NCBI RefSeq assembly: GCF_910591885.1
Contig: NC_063276.1
Coordinates: forward strand, 9,610,001 to 9,674,000
Source: Bombus terrestris
Lineage: Eukaryota; Arthropoda; Insecta; Hymenoptera; Apidae
Direction of reading: 5' to 3'
DNA: 64,000 nucleotides
Positions 53,313 to 63,230 of the stretch are shown one piece after another. The translations under genes and the position numbers were made by a program. Each line of letters starts with the position of its first letter. Positions within the stretch are counted from its first letter, which is position 1. Under the pieces are notes generated by a model, which worked only from the letters and a program-made list of their open reading frames with translations, searched no databases and was not told the DNA's origin.

Positions 53313-54830
53313 TCATTGTTTTCCTTGTCGTTTAGGACCGGACGATATGGTCGATCCCGATGCCGCCGATCGCGGTAACCGAGATTCGCGTTTCGGGGAT
53401 GTTCGCGGAGACTCTCGGCGAGAATCTCGGCGAGAATCTCGGCGAGAATCTCGGCGAGACGTTCGGGGAGACGTTCGGGGAGACGTTCGGGGAGACGTTC
53501 GGGGAGACGTTCGGGGAGACGTTCGGGGAGACGTTCGGGGAGACGAAGATGAGCGTCTCGAACGATGTGACGAACGCGGGGACGGTGAACTGGGCGAAGA
53601 TCGACCGCTCGATGTTCGGTCGACACGTGTTCGTGTTTTGCTATGCCCCTGGTCTTGATGCAGATACGTGTGATGTCGCTGTCTACAGATGCGACATGAT
53701 CCCGCGGAGCATTGAGTGAGAGCGTGTCCCTTGCCTAAACAATTGGTACAGAGCGACGCCCTTTTGGCGATTTCCAGGCGTTCTTTGGGCGACTTCGTTT
53801 TGAAGACATGACAATTCCATAATTCGTGTTGTCCGTGGCAGTTCGGACACAACAACGTATTATGTGTAGTTATGAATGTATAACTTCGCGGCGCGTCCTG
53901 TCGCCGACGGTCGTGTTGATCGGACGCCCCTTTTTTGACGGTTGATGATGAGCACGTTCTATCGCTATTCGTCCGTGTTTTCAGAAAATCTACTAAATGC
54001 GTGTATGACGGCAATTTCTTGTCCGGTAGTGTATGTTGCCATTTGCGAACGACGGCTGAGGGTAACTTCGACGTGACAAGCTTTAAGAGAACGGCGTTTG
54101 ACGTGACTGGGTCCCCGAGTCTTTCTAACGCTTGGAGATGTACTTTGACTGTCTCGATAAGATCGTCTATAGCTTCGGGTGTTCCTTTAGTTATTTTGGG
54201 ATAGTCGAAAATCAAGTCCCAGTGACGCATGCAGATTTGACGGTGGCAGTCGAATTTTTCCTTAAGAGCGTCCATGGCGATTGCGTAATTTGAGTCGGTG
54301 ATGTCTAATGATTGTATGCTTCGCGCGGCCCAGCCAGTCAGGGCTGTTCGGAGATGATGAAATTTCTGAACCGGTGTTAAATTTTCATTTCTATCTATCG
54401 CTGACGAGAAGGCATCGTAAAACGACTGCCAATCCTCGAGGGCGCCATCAAATGTAGGTATGCGAACCTCCAGTAGTTTAAGCGACGCGGACTCGCGGCC
54501 GACGGCTGATTCGCCGCTTGTCGATTGTGACGGCGTACTTCGTCGTGTATTGATTAATTGTTTGGTTACTCGGCGTTGCAGGTTTTCGTATTCTTCCGCT
54601 AGTTCACTGCCGCGCGCGATCTCTCCCTCGTCTAAAGCTACGATCTGGTTTTGTAATGCACGGAGTTCCGTCTCGAAGGTTTCTAGACGTTCTTTAATTT
54701 GAATCAAGTCGATCTCTTCCGGACAGCCTGATTGTTCGATGTCGTCCAGTTTTTTTGCGAGGCGTGTAAACTGGGCGCTACAGTAGCCCCGGCGACGACG
54801 TAAGTTGGCGAGCTCGTCTCCGGTTGCCAT
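53313..54830 (-). CDS. gag: Gag protein of BEL/Pao retrotransposon
   Basis: A complete 505-codon frame starts at ATG 54830 and ends at UGA. An N-terminal charged, coiled-coil-like region (residues about 1-90) is followed by the BEL/Pao Gag core (DUF1759-like), recognisable from LLEVRIPTFDGALEDWQSF near residue 120. Cysteine/histidine knuckles follow near residues 335-400: CPNCHGQHELWNC, CTNCLGKGHALTQC and a CRICRQRHH block. Gag packages the element RNA into cytoplasmic particles. The C-terminus is an Arg/Ser-rich tail built from a 12-bp minisatellite encoding RTSP and RRDS repeats. It is the only intact protein in the element. Its frame continues across the stop into the protease. The ATG follows the 5' LTR by about 260 bp. 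Confidence 0.93.
   Translation of the reverse strand: MATGDELANLRRRRGYCSAQFTRLAKKLDDIEQSGCPEEIDLIQIKERLETFETELRALQNQIVALDEGEIARGSELAEEYENLQRRVTKQLINTRRSTPSQSTSGESAVGRESASLKLLEVRIPTFDGALEDWQSFYDAFSSAIDRNENLTPVQKFHHLRTALTGWAARSIQSLDITDSNYAIAMDALKEKFDCHRQICMRHWDLIFDYPKITKGTPEAIDDLIETVKVHLQALERLGDPVTSNAVLLKLVTSKLPSAVVRKWQHTLPDKKLPSYTHLVDFLKTRTNSDRTCSSSTVKKGASDQHDRRRQDAPRSYTFITTHNTLLCPNCHGQHELWNCHVFKTKSPKERLEIAKRASLCTNCLGKGHALTQCSAGSCRICRQRHHTYLHQDQGHSKTRTRVDRTSSGRSSPSSPSPRSSHRSRRSSSSPRTSPRTSPRTSPRTSPRTSPRTSPRTSRRDSRRDSRRDSRRESPRTSPKRESRLPRSAASGSTISSGPKRQGKQ
53411..53542. repeat. 12-bp minisatellite inside gag
   Basis: Seven exact units of ACGTTCGGGGAG run from 53459 to 53542 on the plus strand. 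Before them are three exact units of AGAATCTCGGCG (53421-53456) and one degenerate unit. On the minus strand they encode (RTSP)n and (RRDS)n without breaking the gag frame. Unit number probably varies between copies of the element. Confidence 0.95.
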
Positions 54831-55070
54831 TATTTTTTATGTAATTGATAGTGAAATCGTTTGGACTTACTTCTGTTGGCGATTGTCCACCTTGCGGTAG
54901 GATGATGTGTGGTTGCGTTTCAACCACCGAATTATACCTCTTCAAAAGTGCCGACCCTTAACGTTACTGACCTCGCTGGGGTGGTAACGTTTCCGCTGCT
55001 GGTTGTGTTGGATTCACGTGGCACTGTATTGTAGTGGGTGTCACTGGCGTGCACTCTTCACTTGACACTG
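54831..55070 (-). other. Leader between primer binding site and gag
   Basis: About 240 bp without an open frame of note, in the position where the 5' untranslated and packaging sequence of an LTR retrotransposon lies. Confidence 0.6.
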
Positions 55071-55089
55071 AATCCGGCTCGAAGGACCA
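55071..55089 (-). other. Primer binding site matching tRNA-Tyr
   Basis: The plus strand reads AATCCGGCTCGAAGGACCA directly beside the LTR. This equals the T-arm and acceptor 3' end of animal tRNA-Tyr plus the post-transcriptional CCA, as I remember that tRNA. The element strand is therefore complementary to 19 nt of the tRNA and primes minus-strand synthesis. Confidence 0.85.
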
Positions 55090-56030
55090 TGAATAAAATC
55101 GAGCTATCGCGGGGAGACGCGGTCGTTAGAATACGCGTCAACGAGAGTCGTAAATTCCCGTTACGATTAGAATAATCGACACCACGAATAGTTCGATCCC
55201 CGTATTTCGGTTAGGATAATCGGGGTGGTTGATGCGATATAACACTGGGAGTCACAGAATTATAATAATGTATATTTCCAACAGTTACTCTACACGATTG
55301 AAAAGATATAAACAATTAACAACTTTATCGCACGCAGATAATGTAGATGTATACAATATAGAGCAATGCTCTTACAATTGAACTTAATCTCTTGATGGAC
55401 GTAGCACGATATGATACTTAATAGAATAAGCGAATGTTTGGCAATGTCGCGGATCGACTTGAATTGGCGTTCTGTTCAGAGTTAGACGTTAGGCGTTAGA
55501 ATTTTGACTAGCTGGTCGCTCTTGCGTTGAGATGGAAGAAAGTTCAGTGTGGGTGTGCCCTTTTGCATGACGAACGCGGATTCGTTGTTCACACTTTTCG
55601 TTAAGAAAAGTGAGGGTAACGATCCGCGATGTCGATTGGTTATGCCCTACGCTGATGCTTGAAGGGATGGGTAGAAGGCCTCCTACCATCGTGGTTGATA
55701 GGTGACCTTGTTCATGGAAAAACCTGATTGTTTTATTAGCTAGCTATTCGATTCTTCCCGATGGGTGCGTGTTCGCTTTCTCCGTATTTTTTCAGCGCGC
55801 CTAATAAACCCAAGGACCTCTCTAAAAACCAGATGTGCTTCGAAAATATTTTTTGGCTTAAGAAATTCTTCAGGACAAAGGGATTGACTGAAGACGCCTG
55901 TTGATACAATACAGTGACAGCGAAAGAATATATTGGGTCCTTAGGTTTATTGAGGGTCGGAGTGACGTTACGCAGGCCGCTGGCTGTCCGGTCGCGAGGG
56001 CTGGCATGCAGATGTTTAGGCGACGTAACA
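55090..56030 (-). repeat. 5' LTR of the BEL/Pao element (941 bp)
   Basis: Nearly identical to the 3' LTR at 50728-51667, with the same TG...CA ends. It should hold the promoter, but no core promoter element is named with confidence. Confidence 0.95.
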
Positions 56031-56035
56031 AAATC
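56031..56035. repeat. 5-bp target-site duplication (right)
   Basis: AAATC directly after the right LTR, identical to 50723-50727. Confidence 0.9.
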
Positions 56036-59000
56036 GTTATAAATGTTTTTTTCGCAACCTTTGTGTTGGAAAATCTAAGCTATTAAACGCAGATTAGAAT
56101 AGATAAAAAATGGAACACAAAGTTCTAAGCAAAGTTTAATCGATTGCGCAATGATACGTCAAGCATTTTGTTCGTGACAAAAAGACTACAACATGGATAG
56201 CAATACGCTAGAAATAGAAACTACAATAAAAAAGAAAAAGATCGAACTGAGCAATTATTCTAGTTTCAGGCTGACGTCAATATTTCGTTAGGCAAATAGA
56301 ACGACCTTTGTTTCTTTATAAAATTCTTAAGTCTCAATAAATCGACAGAAGATATGTAAACCTTCAAATCCAACTTTTATTATTATTACCAATTGGAAAT
56401 CAAACCAATACCATCAGAAAGCATTTGTATCCTCGATACAAAAAATTTTGAACATTTGATCTGTAGTTCAACTATTAACAATATTATATGTATGCAAATA
56501 ATATAATAATAATGTCTGTTATAATAAATCCCAACTCTGTCTTACTTCTCGAAGTTGATTTCAATCTTCAACAACAAAATGTAAAACAACCATTCTATAT
56601 ATTACAGATAGATGATATACCTTGTATAGATAGCTGGCTACTCCCCTCCCCCCTCCGCCCAATTCTTTCCTTCAATCAAAAAGAATTCATCCTCCAGATC
56701 CATTCGACTTTCGTTCGAACCAAAGTTCCCCGGGCATTGTTTCGTTGACGGAAGGAAATTCAATTAAAAAGCGGGCATCGTGGAAATGCGATTAACGCTC
56801 GTTCGCTCGCGCAAATTCTGCGCCTGTGCGGAGCAACACCGGTTGTAACTTTTCGCGACGGCGAACGGATTAACATGAAAACAGAGTTAATAGGAAACTT
56901 GGAGAAAATTATGGGGACGAACAACGTCGTCTGGCCAAACTTGCCAAGCCACCGTTCCCGGCGTCGCTCGTGATTAAAAGCGTGGCGCGTTTGAAAAATC
57001 GTACTCGTTAGCCCCGTAAAACACGGGTCGAGGACCGTGTAGTTCTCTACGCAAGGAAAAGCAAGCGGGTACCAACGATAGACCGGTGGTGTGTAAAAGG
57101 AAAAAAACGTTTCCAACTTATCGAATAAATTTAACGAACCGAAGGTCTCCAGAAAAAGGCTTCTTGTTCGCGTATTACGAGCACACGTTTAGAGGCTCCT
57201 CATTATCGGAATTTTCGGCACCACGTTTACGCGGCCACTTGACATCTTTCTACCACGCGTGCAAATTACATTGAGGTTCAACGTTTTAAAACGCGCCACC
57301 GCAACCTGGATATGTATATTGTTATCCTGCTATAGGTGGTTTCGTAGATTCTGTAAGGTTTCTGAAGCTTGGAACGTAGATGTTCCACTTCATCAACTAA
57401 TAATATTAATGAATTGACACGTTATACATTGTAGACTTTTTTTTTATAATTCAATGATTTTAAAACGAATAGGATAGTTCGCTAACTTGTAGCTTATGAT
57501 ATTGACTTATAAAGTTTCATAAATTAGTATGATAGTGTCATATTTCTTAGCCCGTATATTATATCACGGAGGAACTCTAATTAAGTTATGGAATTGTGTC
57601 TTGTAATAATTATATAGTGTCAATTAATTTTCATTCAACAATAAAGCAACATACACACCATTTTTTATATCAATTTTATTACGCTGTAAGCTCGCTTCTG
57701 ACTATTATAACGCGTTGTTATATAACAAATCGAAATATTTGACGAGAATCTTTTGTGTTACGAGCATCTCGATTCCACCGAGTTGCTTGTTAAAAATCGT
57801 GAAATAATTGTTCCTCTATGGGAATCAATCTCATACAGCAGAAGACGTGGGTCAGTTGATAGACGTGACGTTACAGTCTGATATAATTAAGACGAAGATC
57901 ATCCTCCTTTCAACATGTTCTAGGTGCTTTTCATCTCACTAAGGTATCGTTTATGCCTGTCTGGAAATCGTGGATTAATCCCGCAGGGTATTAGCCTCGG
58001 AAGTCTCCAACCGTGGTAAGGAAAGGCAGGAAGACAGAAACGAATATTAAGGAAACGGGAAGGTTGGATGTTGACCCAGTGGACAATGTCGTTGTCTGGG
58101 ATTTTATTTGAGATGCCACTGTAAGGAAACAATGAGTTTTTGTACCAAAATTGTGCTTCTAGGAACATTTGAAGTTTGGAAGCTTTTGATTAAGATACTA
58201 GGAACAAGATTGCGTTAATACGATATTTCATTCGTAATCAATCAAATCAATGAAAAAAGAATTTGGTAAATATTTTTTATCAATTTTTATCCTTCTACCT
58301 ATATCTTGGAATTTTATACAGTTTTAGGAACTGAGAATATTTGTAGAAATATGATAACCTATTTTCCCTTTAAATCATAAAAATAGTTTTCATTGTTTTT
58401 TGCGGAAAGTAAGAAACGTAGCTTCTATTTATTTATTAACCCAATTAAGGACTAAGCAGTGAAATAACGCGTTACGTTTGAGAAACATGCTCAGATAAAA
58501 TAACTTATTATTTTATTATTATATATTATTTGTCAAGGCACAACAAAATTATTCAAATAACAATTACTTTACGGAAGCTCATTACAAAATAAGAAACACA
58601 ATTTCATTTTAAAAATAATAACTTATCATAATGATAATGCTATGAATAATTCAATTTTACCAAACTTCGTAAAATTATAAAACCTAGGTGGAAGTACGAA
58701 GAAACGGAAAGGGGGCAAGTATTGAACAAATCCCTGGTATTGAAAGAAAAAGATTCAAAAGAGAATCTTTTCGAACATAGACAAGCGTTGTTTCTGTGAT
58801 GAGTCCTTCGATTCTCGTGTACGAGGTACGATTAAAAAAAAGTTTACGATCGAAACGATAATGGTTCCTTAAGCTTATCTCTGCGACTCTTTCGCGGCCG
58901 AATAAACCGAGTCGGATCGAACTTTCGAAATAGGGAAGCTTCATTTGCTTTTACCCGCTCTCAATCTTCTCTTCCCTTTCTACTCAAGTTTCTTTGAATT

Positions 59001-59544
59001 CCACTTGCCCCGTGACAATGACTTAAGTTTCATTCCTTTCGGATAGTTCGCGCAGTCTCGCGTATTCCCTCGTCCCTGACCTCTTCCACGCCCTGTAATT
59101 TTCTCTTATCGACCTCACTGCGATCCGCTTTTTCAAGCTTCTCGCTGAAATATAAGAAATAGTTAAAAATTGTATCAATGTGTTTGAGAGATTCTCCTTT
59201 CTTTGAACTTTCTAGCTACAAAAATGGCATTTCTTTTTAATCCGATAATTTTATTGTTGATGGTATCTTTATAGTTAAATTATGAATGTCTATGTTAGAG
59301 TTCATATTTTATTGAATGCAAATAAAAGAATGAAAGCTAAACATACGAGAATATTTTAAAAGAAGTAAAAGAGATTTGTATTATCCTTTAAATATTCTGC
59401 TTTTGATGTTCTTTGTACATATTCTTCAATATTTTATGTATTCTTCATATCTTTGTATATTTAAATCCTTCACAAATGCACAAACATCTGTACTATAATT
59501 ATAATAAGTATGAAGATTATTTTAGTAATATTGGAACAATGAAG
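56036..59544. other. Noncoding stretch
   Basis: No gene supported. A GC-richer island near 56700-57290 has open frames of 118 and 62 codons on opposite strands without recognisable motifs. The rest is AT-rich. Confidence 0.45.
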
Positions 59545-59965
59545 ATTGAAAATCGGGAGTTAATTTTCTTCATTTTTTCTAGTCTGACATTAAAATTATT
59601 TTCTTTAAAAATCGGTCCATATAAAATTTAATCCTGAACGATAATGGAATAAAGTCTTACAAAAGAAGTAAAAAGGAGCTTAAATATTCTAAAATCCTGT
59701 TGCAAAATTTAAATCATTTCTTTTGAGATCACACCATCCATAACTTAATCACGAACTATAGTAGAATAAGATCCTACAAAAGAAGTAAAAAAAAAAGTTT
59801 AATATTCTAGAATCTCGTTCTGAAATAAATATTATGTTTCGTAAAATCACTTCATTTATAATTCAACCATGAACGATAATAAAATAATTCTACGAAGGAA
59901 ATAAAAAGAAAGTTAAATATTATTATTTTATTATTAATATTATAGAATCTTGTTGGTATAATCAC
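59545..59965. repeat. Diverged tandem repeat, period about 117 bp
   Basis: ACAAAAGAAGTAAAAA occurs at 59659 and 59776, and as ACGAAGGAAATAAAAA at 59892 (spacing 117 and 116). Between the anchors the order is the same in each copy: TTAATATTCTAGAATC, then a TTAAAT-ATTTCTTT-like block, then CATAAYTTAATC-CGAAC-ATA. A partial copy precedes them from about 59545. An isolated anchor is seen near 59359. Confidence 0.75.
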
Positions 59966-62059
59966 TGTCTTCACTAAGTGACGCAGTGCTCTAATATCGT
60001 AGAAAAAAAATACAATAAAGCGTACGGCTAATTCCCCAGGTTGCAGTCCCTCGCTAATAGAACAAGAAATTTGCGATGGTATTTAGTTCGTGCTAGCAGG
60101 TAGCTCAGAGAAATTGTTATACATTAATTATGCCGGTTCGAAACGCGGTTACTAGTGGTGAACTTTTATCGAACCACTAGGCGATAGTTACGCTCGCGTA
60201 TTCGGCGTTCAAGTGGATCCTGATCGATATCTAACGATGGAGAAATAAATTATTCCGCACCAAGATACGGGAAAATTTTCTACAAAGATGTCTGGATTAT
60301 GTAGTGATCTTACATACTTGAAATGAAAAAGTAGAAGATATTGCGTAAAATTACAGATTTTTGTGATATTTTTGATGATCTAATAATTGATTATATTTTC
60401 TTACTAATGTGATTAGAACTTTCTGAAATTTTGCCCTGATCCGTTCTTTGGGTTATTTACAACACAATCACATTTTATTCAATTCAAGAAATTTCTTAAC
60501 TTCGAAAAGAATACTTCTCAATCTTACGTTAGAATTTCTAATATTTTGTAAATATTTTTAAAAGTCTTCTTGCTTATTCAAATATGAAATCAAGAGATAA
60601 AAATTCGAGAATCGCGAAAAGATTAAGAATTGTTAAATTGTTGAATTGATCTTTGGAAAGATTACATCGAAATTGAAGGGAAAGAACTGTATCGCATGAT
60701 GTACAACCTAATTTGAAGAAAGATTGTTTGAAAGAGCCATTCGACTTATACATATAAATGGGAGATCATTTTGAAAATTAGTTTCGGCGTCAGTTTCCTG
60801 ACATACACTCTACATTTTCCTATCTTAAATTATATCTATATCAAATTAGTGTCGTTATTAACTTCTAGTAAAAAGTTAAATTTAAGAATAACTCGGATTA
60901 AAGCAATAAATCAAAGAATGCATACCATGAACTAAAAAGGAAATGGTGGCATATTTAAAACCGTACTTTCCAAATTACCAGTGATTAAATACGATGACAT
61001 GTGAGAATTGACAAAAAAATCCAGAAAAATTACCCATTAAACAAAGGTAGAAATATAGCGAAAGATTGAAGAATAAAATAAATTCGAAACAGTCCCTAAA
61101 ATGAATTCTGATCTGGTATTAATATAAAACTAAAAATTATTCCACTTCACAGGAGTTTGCCCTCATCCAATCGCCTCAGAAGATAAAAAATTCCAATCAG
61201 ACCGATCTCCATAAAACAAAAACCTCCCTTCTGACTCATAAATACCACGACACCCCTTCTAAAATCACCACCTGTCAAGCCTCACCCTCAACATCTACAT
61301 TAGCGTAATATGACAACAATCGTTTCGGTAAGTACGAAGAAACTTTTCCCGACAGGTTATCCGTTTGGCTCGACGACGAAAAGGGTGCGCACAGAATTGA
61401 TTCCGTATTGATAAGCAAGGGTGAGTTCGACGGAGGAGTTTAAGGTAACCCGACGCATAGCTTGCGCACATATGGAAGGGAGCTGGATGAGTTTGCGATT
61501 AAACGCGATTATAATTAAGGATAATGGAGTTTCGGCGCGCGGGAGTTGCCGGGTTCCCTCGCAGCTGGCGCCGTTATATCGAGTTCCTGTCGACAGCGAG
61601 TGTACACGGTCGAAATGCTTTTGGTCATCTAGTAGTTCCTCCGTGTATACATGCACGTACAAAACGTGCTCCCTTCCCGGTGCTATTCTCAACGCGCCAT
61701 ATGCACCTACGTGTTTTTCGTGTTCGAATTCGACTGGGAAGCGACGAGCTTCCTGCTCGTCCAGAGGGTGCAAAGGGGTATTTGGATATTTCCAAACGAC
61801 TTGTTTCAGCGATGGGATGCCGAAGGAATAGAGAAATAACCAAATATTGATTTTATTTTCGCAGAACGTGATCTTTTATTAAGATGAGAAAATTGAACGT
61901 AGGATGATCCGCAAAAGTATCTAAACACTTACCATCGAAAATTTTTATGTACGTGCTTCAATCAGAATGGAATTTGATTAGTACTATAATGAAGCACAAT
62001 AATTGCAATTGTGTGGATAGTAAGAATAGCGGATCACGAAAGTATTTAATTAGCGCTTA
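59966..62059. other. AT-rich noncoding stretch
   Basis: No gene supported. A GC-richer island near 61350-61850 carries frames of 138 and 136 codons on opposite strands without any motif that I recognise. Confidence 0.45.
60705..60784 (+). ncRNA. Weak candidate miRNA hairpin, bantam-like 3' arm
   Basis: GAGATCATTTTGAAA at 60762-60776 equals bases 2-16 of the insect bantam microRNA as I remember it, including the seed. It sits on the 3' arm, as in bantam. The upstream arm AACCTAATTT...AGATT (60705-60725) pairs with it: nine of ten at the base, then 2 mismatches, 4 pairs, 1 mismatch and 4 pairs with G-U allowed. The loop is about 35 nt. The base before the match is G instead of T and the 3' end diverges (ATTAGTT). 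Authentic bantam is highly conserved, so this is either a decayed relative or chance. Confidence 0.15.
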
Positions 62060-62061
62060 TA

Positions 62062-62284
62062 TTAGGTCATCCCATAAGTTCGTTCCGTTTTTCGAGCGAT
62101 TATATATGTTAAGATTGTTTACATACGTTTCAGTTTCATGAAAAAATGTAATCCCCCTCTCGTTGTACAACTTCTTCCCACTTTTCAAGTGCATTGGCCT
62201 TATCGCCGTATGTTTATAAATCGACACATGAAATGTATACACAAAAGTCGGCACGAACTTATGGGATGACTTATGGGATGTGAC
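62062..62284 (-). mobile_element. Internally deleted mariner relic
   Basis: It starts TTAGGTCATCCCATAAGTTC after a TA at 62060-62061. Its other end has the inverse, GAACTTATGGGATGAC, at 62255-62270. Those last bases are partly duplicated (TTATGGGATG again at 62271-62280), so the exact right end is uncertain. It encloses the C-terminal end of a transposase on the minus strand. It is a different subfamily from the MITEs at 36156 and 47094. Confidence 0.75.
62136..62208 (-). pseudogene. Mariner transposase C-terminal fragment
   Basis: On the minus strand the frame reads GDKANALEKWEEVVQREG then DYIFS and a TGA at 62136-62138, just inside the terminal repeat. This matches the usual end of mariner transposases, which have a W-x-K/E-x-V...G-x-Y-F pattern before the stop. 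The catalytic DDD domain and the DNA-binding N-terminus are deleted. It has no function of its own. Confidence 0.7.
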
Positions 62285-62289
62285 CGGAA

Positions 62290-63039
62290 TTCGGACACAT
62301 TAATCGATCTGTATTAACGGTATGTGAACGATATGTGTTTGCCGAAGAGCAGAAAGTAATGATAAATTTATTATTGAGAAAAGCACTTATTACGTTTACT
62401 ATGAAGTCGCTAGTATATGAATTTAAAGTACCTAATAAATACTTATTACTATTTATAATATTACTATCTATTACATACATATACATACATATTAGTATTT
62501 AAATATCACTGCTTGTATTAACAAACGAAATCTTTCTATCAGTTTAAAAAAGAAACTCTTTATTAATCTGACTACTGACAGAAATAAAAGAGAGTTACGC
62601 CACGAGGTTTAATACAGGTCATATTTTTAACCATCGCTCGCGGTCCTACAATGTCACAGGCAGATCGCCTTATCTATCCGACGGAAAACATACAATGTAT
62701 CGACGAGCGCATAGTTGTCACCAAGCAGCGAGTTCCAGAAACGTCGATGTCGGTCCGCTCGTTACTTCATCCACACAAAGAAGGTGGCATACGTGATCAT
62801 AGGCGCGAACGGTGGCGTGACCTGAGCGTAGTGGGGGTTGTCTCCTCGAGAAGACAAAGAAATGATCGAAGGGCAATCAGTCTCTTTTGAAGATTCTAAT
62901 AGCATACGTCGATAAGTCTGATGAATAAAGTCGCTAAGTCTAACGAACATATCGAGAGATATCATACAGTCGAGTCAAACTTCTGCAACACTTTAACATT
63001 ATTTATCACTAAATAATTTATGACGCTTCATTGTTATTA
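62290..63039. other. Noncoding stretch
   Basis: No gene supported. Positions 62600-62890 are richer in CpG and open in more than one frame, but no motif is recognised. Confidence 0.4.
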
Positions 63040-63230
63040 AATTGTTATTAAATATACAACCTATATTAACCTATTAATAGTGTTAAATTCATTGAATTAT
63101 CTCTGTTATCTTAACCGAAACAGGGGAACGACTAATTCGCGGCGTCGATTATAAAAATCGTAGCGAGAATTTACGCCTCTCGCTGACGCGTTTTCCTCAC
63201 GACCGCGTCTCTCCGCGAACAGTCGTAACA
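63040..63230 (+). mobile_element. Relic fragment of a BEL/Pao LTR (3' end)
   Basis: In plus orientation it follows the last 190 bp of the BEL LTR in sense. It shows TTATCTTAACCGAAACAGGGG (near 63104), CTAATTCGCGGCGTCGATTAT, TCGTAGCGAGAATTTACG, CTCGCTGACGCG and GACCGCGTCTCTCCGCGA, ending in CA at 63230. It is clearly more diverged than the pair at 50728 and 55090. The rest of the LTR is not visible upstream. Confidence 0.75.

Larger units (their letters stand above)
50728..56030 (-). mobile_element. BEL/Pao LTR retrotransposon, recent, non-autonomous
   Basis: This 5.3-kb element on the minus strand has all structural hallmarks. They are TG...CA LTRs of 940 and 941 bp, an exact 5-bp TSD (AAATC), a primer binding site next to the 5' LTR, a polypurine tract next to the 3' LTR, and gag followed by pol in BEL order (gag, aspartic protease, reverse transcriptase). 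The internal region is only 3.4 kb, which is short for the family. Pol has lost the second half of the reverse transcriptase, RNase H and the integrase core, and carries an in-frame UGA and a frame change. The two LTRs differ by four substitutions (51033/55395, 51046/55408, 51078/55440, 51628/55991) and one single-base indel (near 55560). Insertion was therefore recent, and a defective element must have been moved by proteins supplied in trans. Confidence 0.96.

Noticed and set aside
53291..53719. Open frames on both strands over the gag minisatellite
   Set aside because: The repeated 12-bp units keep several frames open; only the gag frame continues into recognised domains.
55190..55205. GTTCGATCCC, a tRNA B-box-like word in the LTR
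   Set aside because: No A box, anticodon stem or acceptor stem surrounds it.
61357..61831. 138- and 136-codon frames on opposite strands
   Set aside because: Mutually overlapping frames in a GC-richer island with no recognisable protein features.
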